Of a DNA stretch of 39,829 bases, positions 39,501-39,829 are shown piece by piece (within the stretch, counting starts at the first letter, position 1; every line of letters starts with the position of its first letter). Below the pieces are notes generated by a model, which was given only the letters and a program-made list of their open reading frames with translations, was not told where the DNA came from and did not search any database. The stretch is taken from assembly GCF_000381745.1 (NCBI RefSeq), contig NZ_KB907012.1, positions 1 to 39,829 of the forward strand, written 5' to 3'. The position numbers were made by a program, and so were the translations under genes. Source of the stretch: Psychromonas ossibalaenae ATCC BAA-1528. GTDB taxonomy: Bacteria > Pseudomonadota > Gammaproteobacteria > Enterobacterales > Psychromonadaceae.

Positions 39501-39829
39501 TCTGCATTATCGCCTGTACCGTCATTATCAGTATCCATTGTTTCAGACGGATCGGTCGGGAATTTATCAGCATCATTGTTAATGCCGTCACCGTCAATAT
39601 CACTGTCTTCGCTGTCAGCAATATGATCATTATCTAAGTCAGCAGGCCTGCTGTTTTTATCCAGCGGGTTACTGCCAAAACGCACTTCATCAGTATCGCT
39701 CCAGCTGTCATTATCATCATCTAGGTCGGCGTTATTACCTGTACCGTCGCCATCGGTATCGACTGATTCCGTTTTATCTAACGGGAAGGCATCGGCACTG
39801 TCTGCAACGCCATCGCCATCGTTGTCCGT
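33515..39829 (-). CDS. Large amylopullulanase: type I pullulanase fused to an alpha-amylase (5' end outside the window)
   Basis: At least 2104 residues; the frame is open through the right edge, so the apparent start at 39685 (a GTG codon) is not real. In protein order: aspartate-rich thrombospondin type 3 repeats (39040-39829); CBM41 pullulanase domain with YYKRDNADYDGWGLHVW (about 38650-39010); CBM48-like LWAPTAKQVQLYLYD; GH13 pullulanase with DGFNWGYDPYHYN, nucleophile Asp (37190-37192, FRFDLMGHL), acid Glu (37103-37105, YGEGWDF) and HDN Asp (36758-36760). Two similar starch-binding-like domains follow (LRGSFSGDGW; LRGSLTDWD). Then comes a GH13_5-like alpha-amylase with Asp (34628-34630), Glu (34538-34540) and Asp (34339-34341), and a C-terminal CBM20 (33515-33830). 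Both active sites look intact. It cuts alpha-1,6 and alpha-1,4 links, probably outside the cell. Confidence 0.9.
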   Translation of the reverse strand, partial: TDNDGDGVADSADAFPLDKTESVDTDGDGTGNNADLDDDNDSWSDTDEVRFGSNPLDKNSRPADLDNDHIADSEDSDIDGDGINNDADKFPTDPSETMDTDNDGTGDNADLDDDNDGWSDSDEKRLNSDPKDASDKPADLDNDHIADSEDSDIDGDGISNDADKFPADPSESIDTDNDGTGDNADLDDDNDGFSDLDENRLGTDSKNSSSKPSDSDGDGVVDADDAFPQDRFETRDTDNDGWGDFASSDDDGDGIADSIDSTPAGETVEIPEFTEALIYYKRDNADYDGWGLHVWNNESCDSVKTATQWDAPYTVTETTTNNGVLFRIALKENHGECVNFIIHKANQDSLIGDQKIELMKGNTVYAFNSSSALYYNEASQEPLAIEGVSAHWLALDKLAWSDSSNADHYELWASINGSSDLNKAEEFTRISLTNNGTINDGLYPHLNGRKRYSVDINAADAKLMLKKQLITVALNAENKVLAATRVQFPFVIDDLYTAADNDADEARMGAWIESGASQFSLWAPTAKQVQLYLYDADKTPLAQSPLTMTEDPVTGIWSYTGDASLAGSFYRYRLQVFHPKTNKIEWVMTTDPYSVSLSTDSRYSQLVDLSQADSKPDGWDEQSIPAINKPEDNIIYELHVRDFSGSDQEGTAAYNGKYLAFTENQRSSVKHLQDLKDAGLTTVHLLPTFDISSVIEDPAKRIDLNDDISKLCDADNGLKPTAAICSKSTSGTIQSILEGLDPATGEAQSLMADIRPLDGFNWGYDPYHYNAPEGSYAVESEGIVRIKEYRIMVKTLHDMGFRVVQDVVFNHMSSSALYNSSVLDKVVPGYYHRRNPDNGYVESSTCCDNTASEHRMFEKLVSDSLVLWAQEYKIDGFRFDLMGHLMKSSIEKALVEVKKVDQDNWFYGEGWDFGEVQENKRGINASSWNMAATGIGTYNDRLRDAVRGASSDTMNSAPGFANGADRAVDKIDLIRLGMTGNLQEYPLLTTSGATVLGRDYDFGGKGAGYAADPVEAVNYVSKHDNQTLWDIIQYKAQADISSADRARMQILGLAPVMLGQGVPFLHMGTELLRSKSMERDSYDSGDWYNRVDFSKQSNNWNVGLPRTDKDGNNWDTIKGIIANPNTVASAADINWTNERFKEMMTIRSQSGLLHLGTTQEIKDRVSFHNAGPSGKQNTIVMTIDDGVSVGDDLDPAYQAMAIAINASIWEQRVSIPGADDFELHPVLAAGNDPRLTAARVENGELLIPGLSAVVFVKKQSAAEQGAGMDVGPLSEDIFLRGSFSGDGWPTLEKFKFSYKGQGQYEAKAALTSGVSHSFKLGSSDWDPQYNADNLSAVFGTLAWANDAGNLKITTTTEGEYLFQLNLSDLSSAKLNITAPDAKPVTPPPFADEAVYLRGSLTDWDAGSQMTYIGDGKYSTSVYLRPGEYQFKLASADWSTVKLQYGDLFASVNGLALADAGYDTQIKITVTESGLYTFELDASDTEHKILAVKSENSGSAVNETMMQYFHWYNSEEDNLWNKVSDQAQALADSGITALWLPPAYKAMKRDDGKLGVGYSIYDLYDLGEFNQQETVRTKYGDKDAYLTAITNAHAAGVKIYADVVLNHKMGADSTEVVTVVKVEDGNRNAEYGDNFEIDAWTKFDFPGRGDQYSDFKWSWYHFDGTDWDQRTEQKAVYKFRGTGKSWDSQVSSEFGNYDYLMGADLDMGHPDVVEELKKWGKWYADFAELDGFRLDAIKHIETGFFKAWIDSVQSSTDTDLFTVGEYWDPDLGKLKSYLKDTGYRMSLFDAPLHYNFHTASKSGGGYDMGGIMNGTLMQSNPAHAVTLVENHDTQSLQALESPVEDWFKPLAYAFILLRQEGYPNIFYADYYGADYTDKGKDGNDHTINMNSHKAVLDKLLAARRDYAYGKQNSYLDNKDVIGWTRQGNTEHLQGLAVLMSDAAGGTKVMAMGAENADECFVDITGNHDADDTVCTDAEGSAAFKVKGGSVSVWVGGHVKPEPDPDAPTTVSVTLTCENVTTYDGQSVYAVGSVSELGGWTADDAVALSTSPYPNWVGKVDIPVNTVVEWKCIKKAGGDAQWSGGGNNSFTTPASGEASSTGYFSF
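34418..34426 (-). repeat. Homopolymer G9 tract inside the amylase coding sequence
   Basis: Nine C residues on the plus strand (nine G in the sense strand), coding for three glycines within KSGGGYDMGG. Runs of this length are prone to slippage; a one-base change would remove the last amylase strands and CBM20. Confidence 0.85.
39197..39421 (-). repeat. 225-bp coding repeat, copy B (thrombospondin type 3)
   Basis: The same 75-residue unit as copy A with its first 22 residues identical and most changes in the last 20. Exact spacing of 225 bp. It is a coding repeat, not a CRISPR or intergenic element. Confidence 0.8.
39422..39646 (-). repeat. 225-bp coding repeat, copy A (thrombospondin type 3)
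   Basis: Encodes 75 residues starting PADLDNDHIADSEDSDIDGD, with the DxDxDGxxD calcium-loop pattern repeated about six times. Copy B follows directly, and a third, more diverged copy begins upstream in the protein. Confidence 0.8.

Noticed and set aside
38997-39626. 209-residue plus-strand serine-rich ORF
   Set aside because: It is the antisense reading of the Asp-rich calcium repeats of the amylopullulanase; the repetitive serine pattern follows from GAT/GAC codons read backwards.
39197-39646. CRISPR-like array
   Set aside because: The 225-bp repeats are coding and continuous in frame.

Overview
The window comes from a marine gammaproteobacterium of the Vibrio/Psychromonas/Shewanella kind. 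The main evidence is the gene order mioC - oriC - mnmG - rsmG - parA - parB - atpIBEFHAGDC, the E. coli-like rRNA leader, and protein sequences close to the E. coli families but in moderately AT-rich DNA. The exact genus cannot be fixed from sequence alone; Psychromonas-like is my best guess.

Layout. 1-480: the promoter and leader of an rRNA operon running left (minus strand), with P1, P2 and boxA; the 16S gene itself lies off the left edge. 641-1105: mioC. 1106-1467: the chromosomal replication origin oriC, with DnaA boxes on the mioC side, an AT-rich unwinding region on the mnmG side and eight GATC sites. 1468-5737: mnmG, rsmG, parA, parB. 5738-6446: a gene-free stretch with a likely atp promoter. 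6447-13357: the complete F1Fo ATP synthase operon, closed by a strong terminator at 13374-13404. 13417-14484 (minus): a SAM-dependent methyltransferase. 14878-30434: a complete aryl polyene (APE) pigment cluster in the apeC-to-apeR order, with an aromatic amino acid ammonia-lyase between apeJ and apeK. 30458-31153 (minus): a DUF2161-like protein with a PD-(D/E)xK-like motif. 31352-32254 (minus) and 32353-33420 (plus): a divergent LysR regulator and an exported choloylglycine-hydrolase-family Ntn hydrolase, sharing a promoter with a long inverted repeat. 33515 to the right edge (minus): a very large secreted-type amylopullulanase, 5' end outside the window.

How the genes work together. The ape genes look like one transcription unit of about 15.6 kb with overlapping or nearly touching genes. 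The ammonia-lyase probably supplies an aryl acid. ApeH loads it on an ACP (ApeE/ApeF). ApeO/ApeC, ApeR, ApeQ and ApeI/ApeP elongate and reduce it to the polyene. ApeD and ApeJ attach it to a lipid-like carrier. ApeG, ApeL, ApeM and ApeN move it to the outer membrane.

The most unusual feature is the only real gap in that operon, between apeO and apeP (27637-28013). It holds a tandem array with an exact 103-bp period. Each unit is an open mini-ORF ending in a copy of the ApeO C-terminus, each stop overlaps the next start (ATGARTAA), and the last one overlaps the apeP start. Three units carry a 19-nt hairpin whose closing pair changes as A-U, G-C, G-U. A second point of interest is a near-consensus parS core inside apeM, about 23 kb from oriC.
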